The notes below the pieces were generated by a model, which saw only the letters and a list, made by a program, of their open reading frames with translations, ran no database searches and was not told the DNA's origin. A stretch of 39,838 nucleotides of DNA, taken from the NCBI GenBank assembly GCA_018713725.1, contig DVOJ01000014.1, positions 1 to 39,838 of the forward strand, given 5' to 3'. Origin of the DNA: Candidatus Caccopulliclostridium gallistercoris. Its GTDB lineage: Bacteria > Bacillota > Clostridia > Christensenellales > UBA1242. A program made the position numbers and the translations under genes. This document shows, piece by piece, positions 26,043 to 34,943 of the stretch; within the stretch, counting starts at the first letter, position 1, and each line of letters opens with the position of its first letter.

Positions 26043-28451
26043 ATGAAAGTTACATTAAATTGGTTAAAAGAATTTGTTAAAATTGATATTTCGCCGGAAG
26101 AATTAGCAGACAAACTTACAAACGCAGGCTTTGAAGTTGAGGAAATTGAATATCAAAATAAGCATTTACACGACGTGTACGTTTGTAAAATTTTAAGCAT
26201 TAAAAAGCACCCTAATGCTGAAAAATTAGATATCTGCCAAGTAGATTTAGGAGACAAACAACTACAAATAATCACGGCAGCGAAGAACATTAGGGAAGGC
26301 GACTACGTTCCAGTTGCGTTAGATGGCGCAGACCTTGTTAACGGCGTTAAAATTAAAAAGTCAAATTTGCGTGGCGAAGTATCGGAAGGAATGTTCTGCT
26401 CAGGCGAAGAACTAGGTATAACTGAAGATTATTATAAAGGTGCAAACGTATTCGGAATTTTGGTGTTAAACGAAAAACACGACTTAGGCGAAAAAATTGA
26501 AACTGCGCTAGGCTTAGACGATGTTATACTTGATATAAACATAACTCCAAACAGACCGGATTGCATGAGCGTAATAGGTATTGCAAGAGAAATCAGTGCA
26601 ATTCTAAAAACTCCGCTCATTTCTCAGGACCCTTATTACGAAGTAGACGAAAACGACGACGTAAACAACTACGTTTCCGTAGAAATCAAAAATTATGACC
26701 TTTGCCCAAGATACATGGCTAGCGTTGTTAAAGATATTGAAATAAAAGAAAGCCCTATGTGGCTTAAAAAGCGCATTAATGCAGTTGGCATAAAATGTGT
26801 AAACAATATTGTAGATATAACAAACTACGTGCTTGTAGAGCAAGGGCAGCCAATGCACGCTTTTGACGAAAAGTACATTGAAGGAAATAAAATTATAATT
26901 AGAAACGCAGAATCAGGCGAAAAGATAAGCGTTTTAAACGGCAATACTTACGAGTTAAAACCATCATTTAACGTAGTAGCGGACGCTAAAAAGCCAAACG
27001 TAATTGCAGGAATTATAGGCGGTGTAAATTCTTCCGTAACAAACTCAACAACCATAAGCGTGCTTGAAGCAGCATGCTTTGAAAGGTCTAACATTCGTTC
27101 AACAAGCAGAAGCATAGGCGTAAGAACGGATAGCACCGCAAGATTTGAAAAAGGTGTAGACGTTGGCTCTCCAGTTTTAGGTATGCAAACGGCATTAAGT
27201 TTAGTTTACAAGCTTAAAGCAGGAACAATTGTTAAAGGCATAATAGACGTTAAAAAATACGAGCCAAAAGAAAAAGTTTTAACTTTCTCTTTAAAAAGAA
27301 TATTCAAAATTCTTGGCATTGAAGTAGAGAATAAAGATGTAAAAGATATTTTATCACATCTTGGCTTAAAACCAGAAATTAGCGGCGATAAATTAACTTG
27401 CACCGTTCCAATTTTTAGAACGGATATAGAAAATGATGCCGATATAGCAGAAGAAATTATTAGGCTCTATGGCTACGATGTATATGACAACCTAGATGTA
27501 CCTGCTTTGAAAGATTCTTCTTACACAATAGGTAAATACAACGACATTCTTAGCTTAGAAAACAAATTAAAACTCATACTTTGCGACGATGGATACTTTG
27601 AAACGTTAAACTATACTTTCTGCCCACCAAATGCAAATGATTTAGTTTTAATAACTCCAGAACATAAAAACTATAACATGATAAAGCTTGGCAACCCTAT
27701 AAGCGACGAACTATCATGTGTTAGAACAAGCATGGCTTTCTCTATGTTAAACTCGCTTGCTTACAACGTAAAGCACGGCAATAAAAATTTAAGATTTTTT
27801 GAAACGGGAAGGGTGTACCTTGCCAAAGAATCACCTTTAACTGAACAACCAGAAGAAGTAAACATGCTAAGCATTGGTGCCATAGATGACAGCATAGATT
27901 TCTTCACATTAAAGGGCACAATTGAAAAACTTTTAGATAGTTTCGACTTTAAATACGATTTAAAATATTCATCTCTTCCATACCTTCACCCAGGTATTAG
28001 CGCAGATGTTATAGACAAAGCTTCACAAGAAATAATATGTTCATTTGGAAAATGCCACCCAAAAGTTTGCGCAAATTTTGAACTTCCAGATAAAACCTTC
28101 TATGCGGAAATTAATATAGATAAGCTTTCAAAATTTAATGAGAAAAAGGTAACAACAAAACCTATATCTAAATTCCCATACGTTGAAAGAGATATAGCTC
28201 TAATTGTAGACGAAGAAGTTACGGCTGAAAAGCTTTTAAGCTCCGTTAAAAAATCGGCTGGAAATCTATATTTCTTGGCAAATATATTCGATATTTATAG
28301 AAGCGAAGCCTTAGGCGAAAACAAGAAGAGTGTTGGTATTCATGTAATCTTATCTTCACAAGATAAAACGTTAACTGAAGAAGAAGTTAACCAAGTTATG
28401 AATAAAATTTTAAAAGATTGTGAATATAAGTTTGGGGCAAAATTAAGATGA
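26043..28451 (+). CDS. pheT: Phenylalanyl-tRNA synthetase beta subunit
   Basis: The large beta subunit of PheRS (802 aa, normal length). Domains in order: tRNA-binding EMAP-like OB fold (about 40-150, VCKILSIKKHPNAEKLDICQVD), B3/B4 editing domain (about 205-380) that removes misacylated Tyr-tRNA-Phe, B5 (about 400-475), the catalytic-like core (about 480-690), and the C-terminal ferredoxin-like anticodon-binding domain (about 708-802, SKFPYVERDIALIVD). GGAG lies upstream. Its stop overlaps the next start by 4 bases. Confidence 0.97.
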   Translation: MKVTLNWLKEFVKIDISPEELADKLTNAGFEVEEIEYQNKHLHDVYVCKILSIKKHPNAEKLDICQVDLGDKQLQIITAAKNIREGDYVPVALDGADLVNGVKIKKSNLRGEVSEGMFCSGEELGITEDYYKGANVFGILVLNEKHDLGEKIETALGLDDVILDINITPNRPDCMSVIGIAREISAILKTPLISQDPYYEVDENDDVNNYVSVEIKNYDLCPRYMASVVKDIEIKESPMWLKKRINAVGIKCVNNIVDITNYVLVEQGQPMHAFDEKYIEGNKIIIRNAESGEKISVLNGNTYELKPSFNVVADAKKPNVIAGIIGGVNSSVTNSTTISVLEAACFERSNIRSTSRSIGVRTDSTARFEKGVDVGSPVLGMQTALSLVYKLKAGTIVKGIIDVKKYEPKEKVLTFSLKRIFKILGIEVENKDVKDILSHLGLKPEISGDKLTCTVPIFRTDIENDADIAEEIIRLYGYDVYDNLDVPALKDSSYTIGKYNDILSLENKLKLILCDDGYFETLNYTFCPPNANDLVLITPEHKNYNMIKLGNPISDELSCVRTSMAFSMLNSLAYNVKHGNKNLRFFETGRVYLAKESPLTEQPEEVNMLSIGAIDDSIDFFTLKGTIEKLLDSFDFKYDLKYSSLPYLHPGISADVIDKASQEIICSFGKCHPKVCANFELPDKTFYAEINIDKLSKFNEKKVTTKPISKFPYVERDIALIVDEEVTAEKLLSSVKKSAGNLYFLANIFDIYRSEALGENKKSVGIHVILSSQDKTLTEEEVNQVMNKILKDCEYKFGAKLR

Positions 28452-29548
28452 TTTATTTTGATAATGCTAGCACAACTAAACCTTGCGAAAAATCTGTTAG
28501 ATATTTAAACGAATATCTAACAGATAAGTTTTTTAATGCGTCGTCTATCTATAAACAGGGCATAGACAATAAAACTGCAATTACAAATTGCAAAAAATTA
28601 ATTGCCAAAACACTAGGCGTTGAATTTAAAGACAACGTTATTTTTACCGGTTCTGCCACTGAAGCTAACAACTTAGCAATACTTGGTTCAGTTAGAAAAA
28701 ATTTCAAAAAACTTATCTTTTCAGCAGGTGAACATCCGTCTGTGTACAATACGGCGCTAGATTTACAAAATAAGGGCTATAACGTGGAATTTGTAAATTT
28801 AAATAAAAATGGTAGCGTTGATATAGCCGACTTCAAGAATAAACTCACGCCAGATACAAGTTTTATATCTATAATGCATGTGAACAACGAAACTGGCGCA
28901 ATTAACAATTTAAACGAACTTATTTCAATAAAAAATAGAATTTGTCCAAATGCAATATTTCATTCAGATGGTGTTCAAGCTTTTGGAAAATTGAAGTTTA
29001 CATTAAATAGAGATATCGATTTGTATTCTATAAGTGCGCATAAAATTCACGGACCAAAAGGCGTAGGTGCTTTGTATGTAAAAAATAAAGCAAAGCTTAA
29101 CCCCATAGTTTTTGGTGGCGGACAAGAATACAATTTGCGTTCAGGAACGGAAAACGTGGCGGGAATAATGGGCTTTACGGGAGCAATAGAAGAAATAAAT
29201 TACAATAATTCTATAGAAAGCATTAAAAGCTACATTATAGAAAATTTAAACCCAAATTTTAAAGTAAACGGAGAAGAAACCAGCCCTTACATTTTATCGC
29301 TAAGTTATAAAGGTATAAATGGAGAAACCCTAGTACACATGCTAGAAAATGAAGACATTTTAATAAGCAGGGGCAGTGCGTGTTCAGGTTCCAAAGTTGG
29401 CAACAGAATTTTAACTGCCATGGGGCTTGATAAAGATAGCGTTGTTGGAAGTATAAGGCTTAGTTTTTCAAGATACAACACGTTAGGCGAAGCCAAGATA
29501 GTTACACAAAAACTAAATGATTTTTCTACAAAACTTTCAAACTTATAA
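28448..29548 (+). CDS. Cysteine desulfurase, NifZ-like partner of ThiI
   Basis: A PLP-dependent enzyme (366 aa) that removes sulfur from cysteine as a protein persulfide. Visible residues are His96 in AGEHPSV, the PLP lysine Lys199 in SAHKIHGPKG and the catalytic Cys312 in RGSACSGS. The short loop around the cysteine and the position right before thiI match the NifZ type (Bacillus ytbJ), which feeds sulfur to ThiI for 4-thiouridine in tRNA and possibly thiamine. It overlaps pheT by 4 bases (ATGA), so it is translationally linked to PheRS. Confidence 0.9.
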   Translation: MIYFDNASTTKPCEKSVRYLNEYLTDKFFNASSIYKQGIDNKTAITNCKKLIAKTLGVEFKDNVIFTGSATEANNLAILGSVRKNFKKLIFSAGEHPSVYNTALDLQNKGYNVEFVNLNKNGSVDIADFKNKLTPDTSFISIMHVNNETGAINNLNELISIKNRICPNAIFHSDGVQAFGKLKFTLNRDIDLYSISAHKIHGPKGVGALYVKNKAKLNPIVFGGGQEYNLRSGTENVAGIMGFTGAIEEINYNNSIESIKSYIIENLNPNFKVNGEETSPYILSLSYKGINGETLVHMLENEDILISRGSACSGSKVGNRILTAMGLDKDSVVGSIRLSFSRYNTLGEAKIVTQKLNDFSTKLSNL

Positions 29549-29557
29549 GAGGAAAAT

Positions 29558-30715
29558 ATGAAAGAAAACGTAATAATACTAAGATACGGAGAACTTTATT
29601 TAAAGGGAAACAATCGCTCTTTTTTTGAAAACACTCTTTTAAAAAACATTAGACATAGCTTAAAGGATTTTACTTTTGAGTTAAAGAAAATTTCAGGCCG
29701 TTACGTCATTTCAAACTATAACGAAGAAGATTACAATCTAATTATAGAGAAGCTTACAAAAGTTTTTGGACTAGTATCTGTTAGCCCAGCTTACGAGTTT
29801 CCAACTAATATAGAAGATATTGAAAATAAGTGCAAGGAGTTAGCAGCAGACCTTTCCGGCACGTTTAGAATAACTACAAAAAGAGCAGATAAAAAATTTC
29901 CTATAAAATCAGATAATTTTTCTGCTATGATGGGAGAAGTTATTTTAAAGGCTAACCCTAACTTAAAAGTAGATTTACATAATCCAGATACGTCGATTAT
30001 CATAGAAATAAGAGAAAACGGGCAAACGTATATTCTATCTAAAATAATTCACGCACACGGTGGAATGCCCGTAGGAACGGCGGGCAAAGGGCTTTTAATG
30101 CTCTCTGGTGGAATTGATAGCCCAGTGGCAGGCTACATGATGGCAAAACGTGGGCTAACACTTTGCGCTATTCATTTTCATAGTTTCCCTTACACAAGTT
30201 TACAAGCAAAAGAAAAGGTTTTAAAACTAAAAGAAATATTAGAAGGTTATACCGGTAAAATAAAATTATTTGTAGTTCCATTTACTAAAATTCAAGAAGC
30301 TATACACGTAAACTGCTTTGAAGAGTATATGATTACCATAATGCGCAGAATTATGTTAAGGATTGCAGAAAGAGTTGCGAAAAAATATTCTTGTGGAACA
30401 ATAATTACAGGTGAAAGCTTAGGGCAGGTAGCTAGCCAAACCCTTGAAAGCATAACTGTAACCAACAGCGTAATAAAAGAGCTTCCAGTTTTTAGACCAC
30501 TTATAGGTATGGACAAAACTGAAATAATGAAAATTTCAAACGATATCGGCACTTACGAAACGTCAATTCTTCCTTATGAAGATTGTTGCACTGTGTTTTT
30601 ACCTAAAAACCCAGTTATCAAGCCAACTATAAAAAAGGCTATTCACGAAGAAGAAAAATTTAACTTAGATTATTTAATAGATGATGCTATAAATAATATT
30701 GAAATCATAGAATAA
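29558..30715 (+). CDS. thiI: tRNA 4-thiouridine synthetase ThiI
   Basis: Transfers sulfur to U8 of tRNA and, in some bacteria, to ThiS for thiamine. The N-terminal ferredoxin-like domain (about 1-57) and THUMP domain (about 58-163) bind tRNA; the PP-loop SGGIDS (183-188) activates the uridine with ATP. A DCC pair near residue 345 matches the region of the disulfide/persulfide cysteine in E. coli ThiI. At 385 residues it lacks a rhodanese domain, so it depends on the desulfurase encoded just upstream. AGAGGA precedes the start. Confidence 0.95.
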   Translation: MKENVIILRYGELYLKGNNRSFFENTLLKNIRHSLKDFTFELKKISGRYVISNYNEEDYNLIIEKLTKVFGLVSVSPAYEFPTNIEDIENKCKELAADLSGTFRITTKRADKKFPIKSDNFSAMMGEVILKANPNLKVDLHNPDTSIIIEIRENGQTYILSKIIHAHGGMPVGTAGKGLLMLSGGIDSPVAGYMMAKRGLTLCAIHFHSFPYTSLQAKEKVLKLKEILEGYTGKIKLFVVPFTKIQEAIHVNCFEEYMITIMRRIMLRIAERVAKKYSCGTIITGESLGQVASQTLESITVTNSVIKELPVFRPLIGMDKTEIMKISNDIGTYETSILPYEDCCTVFLPKNPVIKPTIKKAIHEEEKFNLDYLIDDAINNIEIIE

Positions 30716-30731
30716 TTGTGTGTATTATTTT

Positions 30732-30770
30732 GCATAGTACACAATATATAGTATAGTATGCTTTTATTTT
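30732..30770 (+). repeat. Intergenic palindromic repeat, copy 2 (terminator-like)
   Basis: Contains GCATAGTACACAATATAT (30732-30749), then AGTATAGTATGC, then TTTTATTTT. The arms GCATA/TATGC and the following T-run make it a plausible but imperfect terminator for pheST-nifZ-thiI. The 18-mer is identical to copies at 24889 (minus) and 36873. Confidence 0.75.
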
Positions 30771-30792
30771 CATAAAAATTTTAAAAATTATA

Positions 30793-30840
30793 AAATCTTG
30801 AACTAAATTAGTTGACAGAGTTCAAGATTTATTTTAAACT
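30793..30840 (+). promoter_or_regulatory. rny promoter with overlapping 12-bp palindrome
   Basis: TTGACA (30812-30817), a 17-base spacer and TAAACT (30835-30840). A perfect inverted repeat AAATCTTGAACT (30793-30804) and AGTTCAAGATTT (30819-30830) brackets the -35 and enters the spacer, the usual place for a repressor operator. Confidence 0.75.
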
Positions 30841-30842
30841 TA

Positions 30843-30932
30843 TAAGGTAAATTTATTGATTAAAGAGGTAATCTTAGGCGAGTTTTCGCTTATACCTTAA
30901 ATATAGAAAGCTTGGCTAAATAGCCCCTTTGT
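30843..30932 (+). promoter_or_regulatory. Structured 5' leader of rny
   Basis: The leader can fold into a three-way junction: closing stem TAAGGTA/TACCTTA (30843-30849 and 30893-30899), stem GATTA/TAATC (30858-30862 and 30869-30873) and stem AGGCGA/TCGCTT (30876-30881 and 30886-30891). A further hairpin GGCT/AGCC with AAAG/CTTT arms follows at about 30907-30931. I do not recognise a known riboswitch class. Confidence 0.5.
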
Positions 30933-30965
30933 GATAAGTTTAAAATTTAATAAGAGGTGAAAATA

Positions 30966-32552
30966 ATGAGCAACAGTTTATTATTAAGCGTTGCTCCTTA
31001 TGTGCTTGTTTTGGTTAGTCTTGGAACTGCCATAATTGGCGTTGTTGCCGGCATTTGGATTGAAACATTTTTCATTGCTAAAAAGACTAGTAAAAATAAG
31101 GCACAAGCGTTAAAAATAATAGAAGATGCTTATGCTGAGGCCAAAACAGTAAAAAGGGAAGCATTGCTTGAAGCAAAAAATGAAGTTCAAAATTTAAGGC
31201 TTGATTTTGAAAAAGAACAAAAAGAAAAGAAGCTTGAAATTCAAAGGTCTGAGGATAGAATCTTACAGCGTGAAGAGTTCATAGATAAAAAAGAACTTGC
31301 ACTAGATAAGAAATCTGAAGCCTTAGAACAGACAAAACAAGAACTACTAGACAAACAAACGGATTTAGAAAAACTTTACGAAGAGCAAAAAGAAGTTAAG
31401 GAAAATATGGTAAAGGAACTTGAAAAAGTTTCTGGTCTTAAAAAGGACGAGGCTAAGAACTTAATAATCAACGCTCTTACTGAAGAAGCAAAAATTTCTG
31501 CAGCTAAAACTGTAAAAGAAATTGAAAACACAGCACGCGAAGATGGTCAAAAAATCGCAAAAGATATTGTTGCATTAGCCATTCAAAAATGCGCCACAGA
31601 CGTTACGTCTGAAACAACTGTTTCCGTTGTTACAATTCCTAACGACGAAATGAAAGGAAGAATTATAGGCCGTGAAGGAAGAAACATTCGCGCAATTGAA
31701 AATGCAACCGGCGTAGACCTTATTGTAGACGACACACCAGAAGCTATTACACTTTCGAGTTTCGACCCAGTTAGAAGAGAAATAGCAAGATTATCACTTG
31801 AAAAACTTATCTTAGACGGAAGAATACATCCTACTAGAATAGAAGAAATTGTAGAAAAAGTTACACGCGACGTTGAAAATACCATTAAAGAAGCTGGCGA
31901 AAAAGCCGTTGAAGAAGCTGAAATTTACGGTATGCACCCAGAACTTATTAAAATATTGGGCAGACTTAAATTTAGAACAAGCTATGGTCAAAACTGCTTA
32001 AAACATTCGTTAGAAACTTCTTACATTGCAGGACTTTTAGCTGCCGAAATTGGTGCAGACGTTAAGGTTGCTAAGCGCGGCGGACTCTTACACGATATCG
32101 GAAAAGCTCTTGACCACGAAGTTGAAGGAACACACGTTACAATTGGTGTAGATTTAGCTAAAAAATATAAAGAAAGCCCAGCTGTTATTCACTGTATTGA
32201 AGCACACCACTTTAACGTTGAATTTAACAGCGTTGAAGCAATTTTAGTTCAAGTAGCAGACGCAATATCAAGTTCAAGACCAGGTGCTAGAAGAGAATCT
32301 TTAGAAAACTATGTAAAAAGGCTTGAAAAATTGGAAGAGATTTCTAATTCATTTAAAGGCGTTGAAAAATCTTATGCTATTCAAGCTGGTAGGGAAGTCA
32401 GAATTATGGTTAAACCTTCTGAAATTTCCGACGAAACTGCAGTTTTTCTTGCAAATGACATTGCAAAGAAAATTGAAAAAGAAATGGATTATCCAGGTCA
32501 AATTAAAGTTAATGTTATTAGAGAATCTCGTTTTACAGCAATAGCAAAATAA
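30966..32552 (+). CDS. rny: Ribonuclease Y
   Basis: The membrane-bound endoribonuclease that starts most mRNA decay in Firmicutes. An N-terminal membrane helix (about 8-29) is followed by a long Lys/Glu-rich coiled coil (about 35-205), a KH domain with [18 protein letters not shown] (about 230-247) and an HD domain with [13 protein letters not shown] and CIEAHH that binds the metals. Start: ATG at 30966 with AAGAGGTGA 5 bases upstream; a GTG three codons earlier is part of that Shine-Dalgarno. The total of 528 residues is normal. It has its own promoter, palindrome and leader, which suggests tight regulation. Confidence 0.96.
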   Translation: MSNSLLLSVAPYVLVLVSLGTAIIGVVAGIWIETFFIAKKTSKNKAQALKIIEDAYAEAKTVKREALLEAKNEVQNLRLDFEKEQKEKKLEIQRSEDRILQREEFIDKKELALDKKSEALEQTKQELLDKQTDLEKLYEEQKEVKENMVKELEKVSGLKKDEAKNLIINALTEEAKISAAKTVKEIENTAREDGQKIAKDIVALAIQKCATDVTSETTVSVVTIPNDEMKGRIIGREGRNIRAIENATGVDLIVDDTPEAITLSSFDPVRREIARLSLEKLILDGRIHPTRIEEIVEKVTRDVENTIKEAGEKAVEEAEIYGMHPELIKILGRLKFRTSYGQNCLKHSLETSYIAGLLAAEIGADVKVAKRGGLLHDIGKALDHEVEGTHVTIGVDLAKKYKESPAVIHCIEAHHFNVEFNSVEAILVQVADAISSSRPGARRESLENYVKRLEKLEEISNSFKGVEKSYAIQAGREVRIMVKPSEISDETAVFLANDIAKKIEKEMDYPGQIKVNVIRESRFTAIAK

Positions 32553-32560
32553 AATTAACA

Positions 32561-32592
32561 AAAAAATCGCAAAAACTTATTTGCGATTTTTT
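32561..32592. terminator. Bidirectional terminator between rny and the PadR-like gene
   Basis: Stem ATCGCAAA/TTTGCGAT (32566-32573 with 32580-32587), extended by A5/T5 flanks, which give T-runs on both strands for two convergent genes. Confidence 0.92.
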
Positions 32593-32599
32593 TATATTG

Positions 32600-34459
32600 T
32601 TAAAATCTTTTTATTAGTTCCTTAGATATATAATAAGAAATAGGAACATTTAAAAGCAACACAGATGGTAAAATTAATGTTGTTGAATAGCCTGAAAAAT
32701 TTCCACCATTAAACCCAAATAATACGTTGAACGAGAATACAAGTAAAATTCCTAACACTGCAATTGCCAAATTAATAAAGAATTGCTTAATTTCCTGCGC
32801 TTCTTTGGGCAGCTGTTTATCGGGATTTTTATAAAACATTATTCCAGAGTATATGGCTGGACAAAAGGCTAAAACTGTAACTACAATATATATAAATAAA
32901 TGTTGCGGATTGGCGCCAGAAACACTTAAAATTGTATATGTAAGCCAAGTTTCAACCAAAATTAAAGCAAGATATATTACAGATTTATAAAAGTTTATCT
33001 TGTTAATAGGAGCAAATTCGTTGTTGACTTTTTTAACGTGTTGCTCATTTTGCGAAGAAATCTCTTTTGATTTATAGGGATAAAATTTTAAGCCATTTTT
33101 CTTATAATGTTCTTCCAAAGCCGAGTAAGAAAGATATCCTTCAGAAGATTTATCGTTAAAGCCTTTCTTATATAAGTCTTCTACAAGTTCATTATATTTA
33201 TTTTCAACTGTAGAAAATTTAAATAGGGGACTTTCTCCAACAATTGTAAAACGTGCGGGTTCAATTTTCTTAACTTTTGGTAAACTATCTGGATCTGGAG
33301 TTTCCGTTATAAAAATGCCTTCATCTTTTTCTTGTTTGGAATATGTATAATCTTTTTTCTCTTGGCTTAAAGGCTCTTTATCTTCAGTTTTTACCGTTGT
33401 TGTAGTAGCTATATTTGAATACACGTTTGTTTCATTTGTATTTTGATTATAAGTATAATCCGTTTTATCTTCAACCAAAGTTTCGTTACCAGTATTCATA
33501 TATGTATAAGCTTCTTGTTCTTCTACCGGTTCTGAAACTAAATCTGGTTCATTAGATTGTAATACGTTACTTGTATTTTCATTAATAAACTCATTAGTTG
33601 ATTGATTTTCAGTATAAGTATTTTGTTCTTCAGAAATAACGTTTTCAACATTTTCCGCTATATTATAGGTTTCTTCTTGTTTTGTAGAAACAAGATTTTG
33701 CGACAAAATTGGCTCGCTTTCAGATGATTTTAAGCTTTCTGCAAAAGATTTATTAAAAGGTGCATCTTCAATTTCTTCTTCAAAATCGTTATCATTATAA
33801 TCTTCTTTTATATTTTCTGCAAAGCTAGACACTTCATTTTGCTTTCTAAGAGCATTTAATTCTTGATAAACGTTATAATGTTTTTCTGGTGGCGGAACAA
33901 ATTCTTCTTGTAGCTCATATTTTTCGTTTTTCTTTCTTTCTTCTTCTAACTTTTTATTAGCAAGTTCAAAAATGTCTAATTGGTCGGGGAGAAGTGGATT
34001 TTTAGAAGAGTTTTGCTCCTCTTGCTTTTTATTATCTTTATTAATCTGTGAAAACAAATTTTCTTGTTGTAAGAACTTAGGTTCGTTATTTTCTTCAACT
34101 TTATCTTCCTTAATTTCGAACTTTTCTCCATTTTCGCCATCTTTTAACAAGTTCGAAACGGCGGAATTAGAGTTTATAAAGTCGTTTTGCCATTGTTCTG
34201 TTTGTTTTCGCCCAAAATCAGTAAGCCTATAATAGTGACGTTTTCCGCCAATGTCGCTATCTCGCCAATATGAAGAAATTAGTTTTTGATTTTCCATTCT
34301 TGTTAAGCTACTATAAAGGCTTGGCTGCTTTATTTTAATTTTTCCGCCAGATTTTGTTTCTATATCTTTAATAATTTCATAGCCATACTTATCGCCATCA
34401 AGAAGCGTCGATAAAATTATAGTTGAAAGTTGACCTCTAGGAATTTCTTTAATTTCCAT
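32600..34459 (-). CDS. PadR-like regulator fused to a four-helix membrane domain
   Basis: A 619-residue protein with three parts. Residues 1-95 are a PadR-family winged helix: QLSTIILSTLLDGDKYGYEI, recognition helix PSLYSSLTRMENQKL, wing GGKRHYYRLTDFG. Residues about 96-395 are an acidic, Glu/Asn/Gln/Thr-rich, probably disordered linker with recurring DYTY-like units. Residues about 400-470 form a small folded-looking unit (ARFTIVGESPLFKFSTVENKYNELVEDLYKK). Residues 486-619 contain four predicted membrane helices (about 490-513, 522-541, 559-580, 593-612) and end KELIKRF. PadR proteins are usually 100-200 residue soluble repressors. It should bind DNA while tethered to the membrane; its signal and targets are unknown. 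Start at ATG 34459 (AAAGG 9 bases upstream); a TTG at 34465 is too close to that site. Confidence 0.8.
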   Translation of the reverse strand: MEIKEIPRGQLSTIILSTLLDGDKYGYEIIKDIETKSGGKIKIKQPSLYSSLTRMENQKLISSYWRDSDIGGKRHYYRLTDFGRKQTEQWQNDFINSNSAVSNLLKDGENGEKFEIKEDKVEENNEPKFLQQENLFSQINKDNKKQEEQNSSKNPLLPDQLDIFELANKKLEEERKKNEKYELQEEFVPPPEKHYNVYQELNALRKQNEVSSFAENIKEDYNDNDFEEEIEDAPFNKSFAESLKSSESEPILSQNLVSTKQEETYNIAENVENVISEEQNTYTENQSTNEFINENTSNVLQSNEPDLVSEPVEEQEAYTYMNTGNETLVEDKTDYTYNQNTNETNVYSNIATTTTVKTEDKEPLSQEKKDYTYSKQEKDEGIFITETPDPDSLPKVKKIEPARFTIVGESPLFKFSTVENKYNELVEDLYKKGFNDKSSEGYLSYSALEEHYKKNGLKFYPYKSKEISSQNEQHVKKVNNEFAPINKINFYKSVIYLALILVETWLTYTILSVSGANPQHLFIYIVVTVLAFCPAIYSGIMFYKNPDKQLPKEAQEIKQFFINLAIAVLGILLVFSFNVLFGFNGGNFSGYSTTLILPSVLLLNVPISYYISKELIKRF

Positions 34460-34549
34460 AAACAAAAACCTTTTTCCTAAAATTTAAAAAGAGTTATATA
34501 AAGAAAATATCAAAAATGGCTGTAAACAAAGATTTTTAACTCTAAAAAG

Positions 34550-34578
34550 ATAATAACAAATAAAAATGATTAAGTCAA
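34550..34578 (-). promoter_or_regulatory. Promoter of the PadR-like gene
   Basis: On the minus strand: TTGACT (34578-34573), a 17-base spacer and TATTAT (34555-34550). The transcript starts near 34543 with AGAGTTA, which can pair with TAACTCT (34496-34490, read on the minus strand) just before the ribosome binding site. Two copies of ATTTGCATAGTAC lie immediately upstream. Confidence 0.8.
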
Positions 34579-34580
34579 GC

Positions 34581-34613
34581 ATTTGCATAGTACTTAATAA
34601 ATTTGCATAGTAC
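34581..34613 (+). repeat. Two direct copies of the ATTTGCATAGTAC motif (copy 3 of the repeat family)
   Basis: ATTTGCATAGTAC at 34581-34593 and 34601-34613, exactly 20 bases apart, just upstream of the -35 of the PadR-like gene. The same 13-mer is in copy 1 (24907-24919), and TTTGCATAGTAC is in copy 2. Confidence 0.75.
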
Positions 34614-34882
34614 CGCATAAATAAAGGAAAAGATTAAGATTTTATGTAAAAAATTTATAAAAATTTTTATAAAATACTTGGAAAACAAAAACGCAAAATT
34701 TTAATAAAACCTCCGTCAAATTGCCTAAACTATTCGCAAAAGCTGTCTTTTGCGAATAGTTTGTAAGCTCATAAAACCATAAAAATTTTTAAAAATGCAG
34801 CTTTTTTCTATCTACCCTATTTAATTTGAAACGTGTTAACGTGTTAAAGTTCTTCCTATTAGTTAAAATACTTGTATAATTT
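34614..34882. other. Intergenic region with a perfect 16-bp hairpin
   Basis: The 470-base gap between the PadR-like gene and proS holds no gene that I can support. Within it is a perfect inverted repeat, AAACTATTCGCAAAAG (34727-34742) and CTTTTGCGAATAGTTT (34747-34762), with loop CTGT, lacking a T-run on either strand. A tandem ACGTGTTA-ACGTGTTA lies near 34831-34846. A small RNA or a protein-binding palindrome is possible. Confidence 0.55.
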
Positions 34883-34908
34883 AAAAAAGTTCTTAATAGA
34901 ATTAAGAA
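34883..34908 (-). terminator. Second terminator downstream of proS
   Basis: On the minus strand, stem TTCTTAAT/ATTAAGAA with loop TCT (34908-34890), then C and TTTTTT. It backs up the terminator at 34943. Confidence 0.7.
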
Positions 34909-34910
34909 AG

Positions 34911-34943
34911 AAATATAAAAAGGGCAGTTAAATAAACTACCCT
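34911..34943 (-). terminator. Terminator of proS, overlapping its stop codon
   Basis: On the minus strand, stem AGGGTAGTT/AACTGCCCT with loop TATTT (34943-34921, one G-T pair), followed by TTTTTATATTT. The left arm contains the proS stop codon. Confidence 0.9.

Noticed and set aside
30721..30956. Hidden small gene between thiI and rny
   Set aside because: No frame with a start and ribosome binding site; the region is explained by a repeat, a promoter and a folded leader.
34581..34613. CRISPR-like direct repeats
   Set aside because: Only two 13-base units 20 bases apart, no spacers of typical size and no cas genes.
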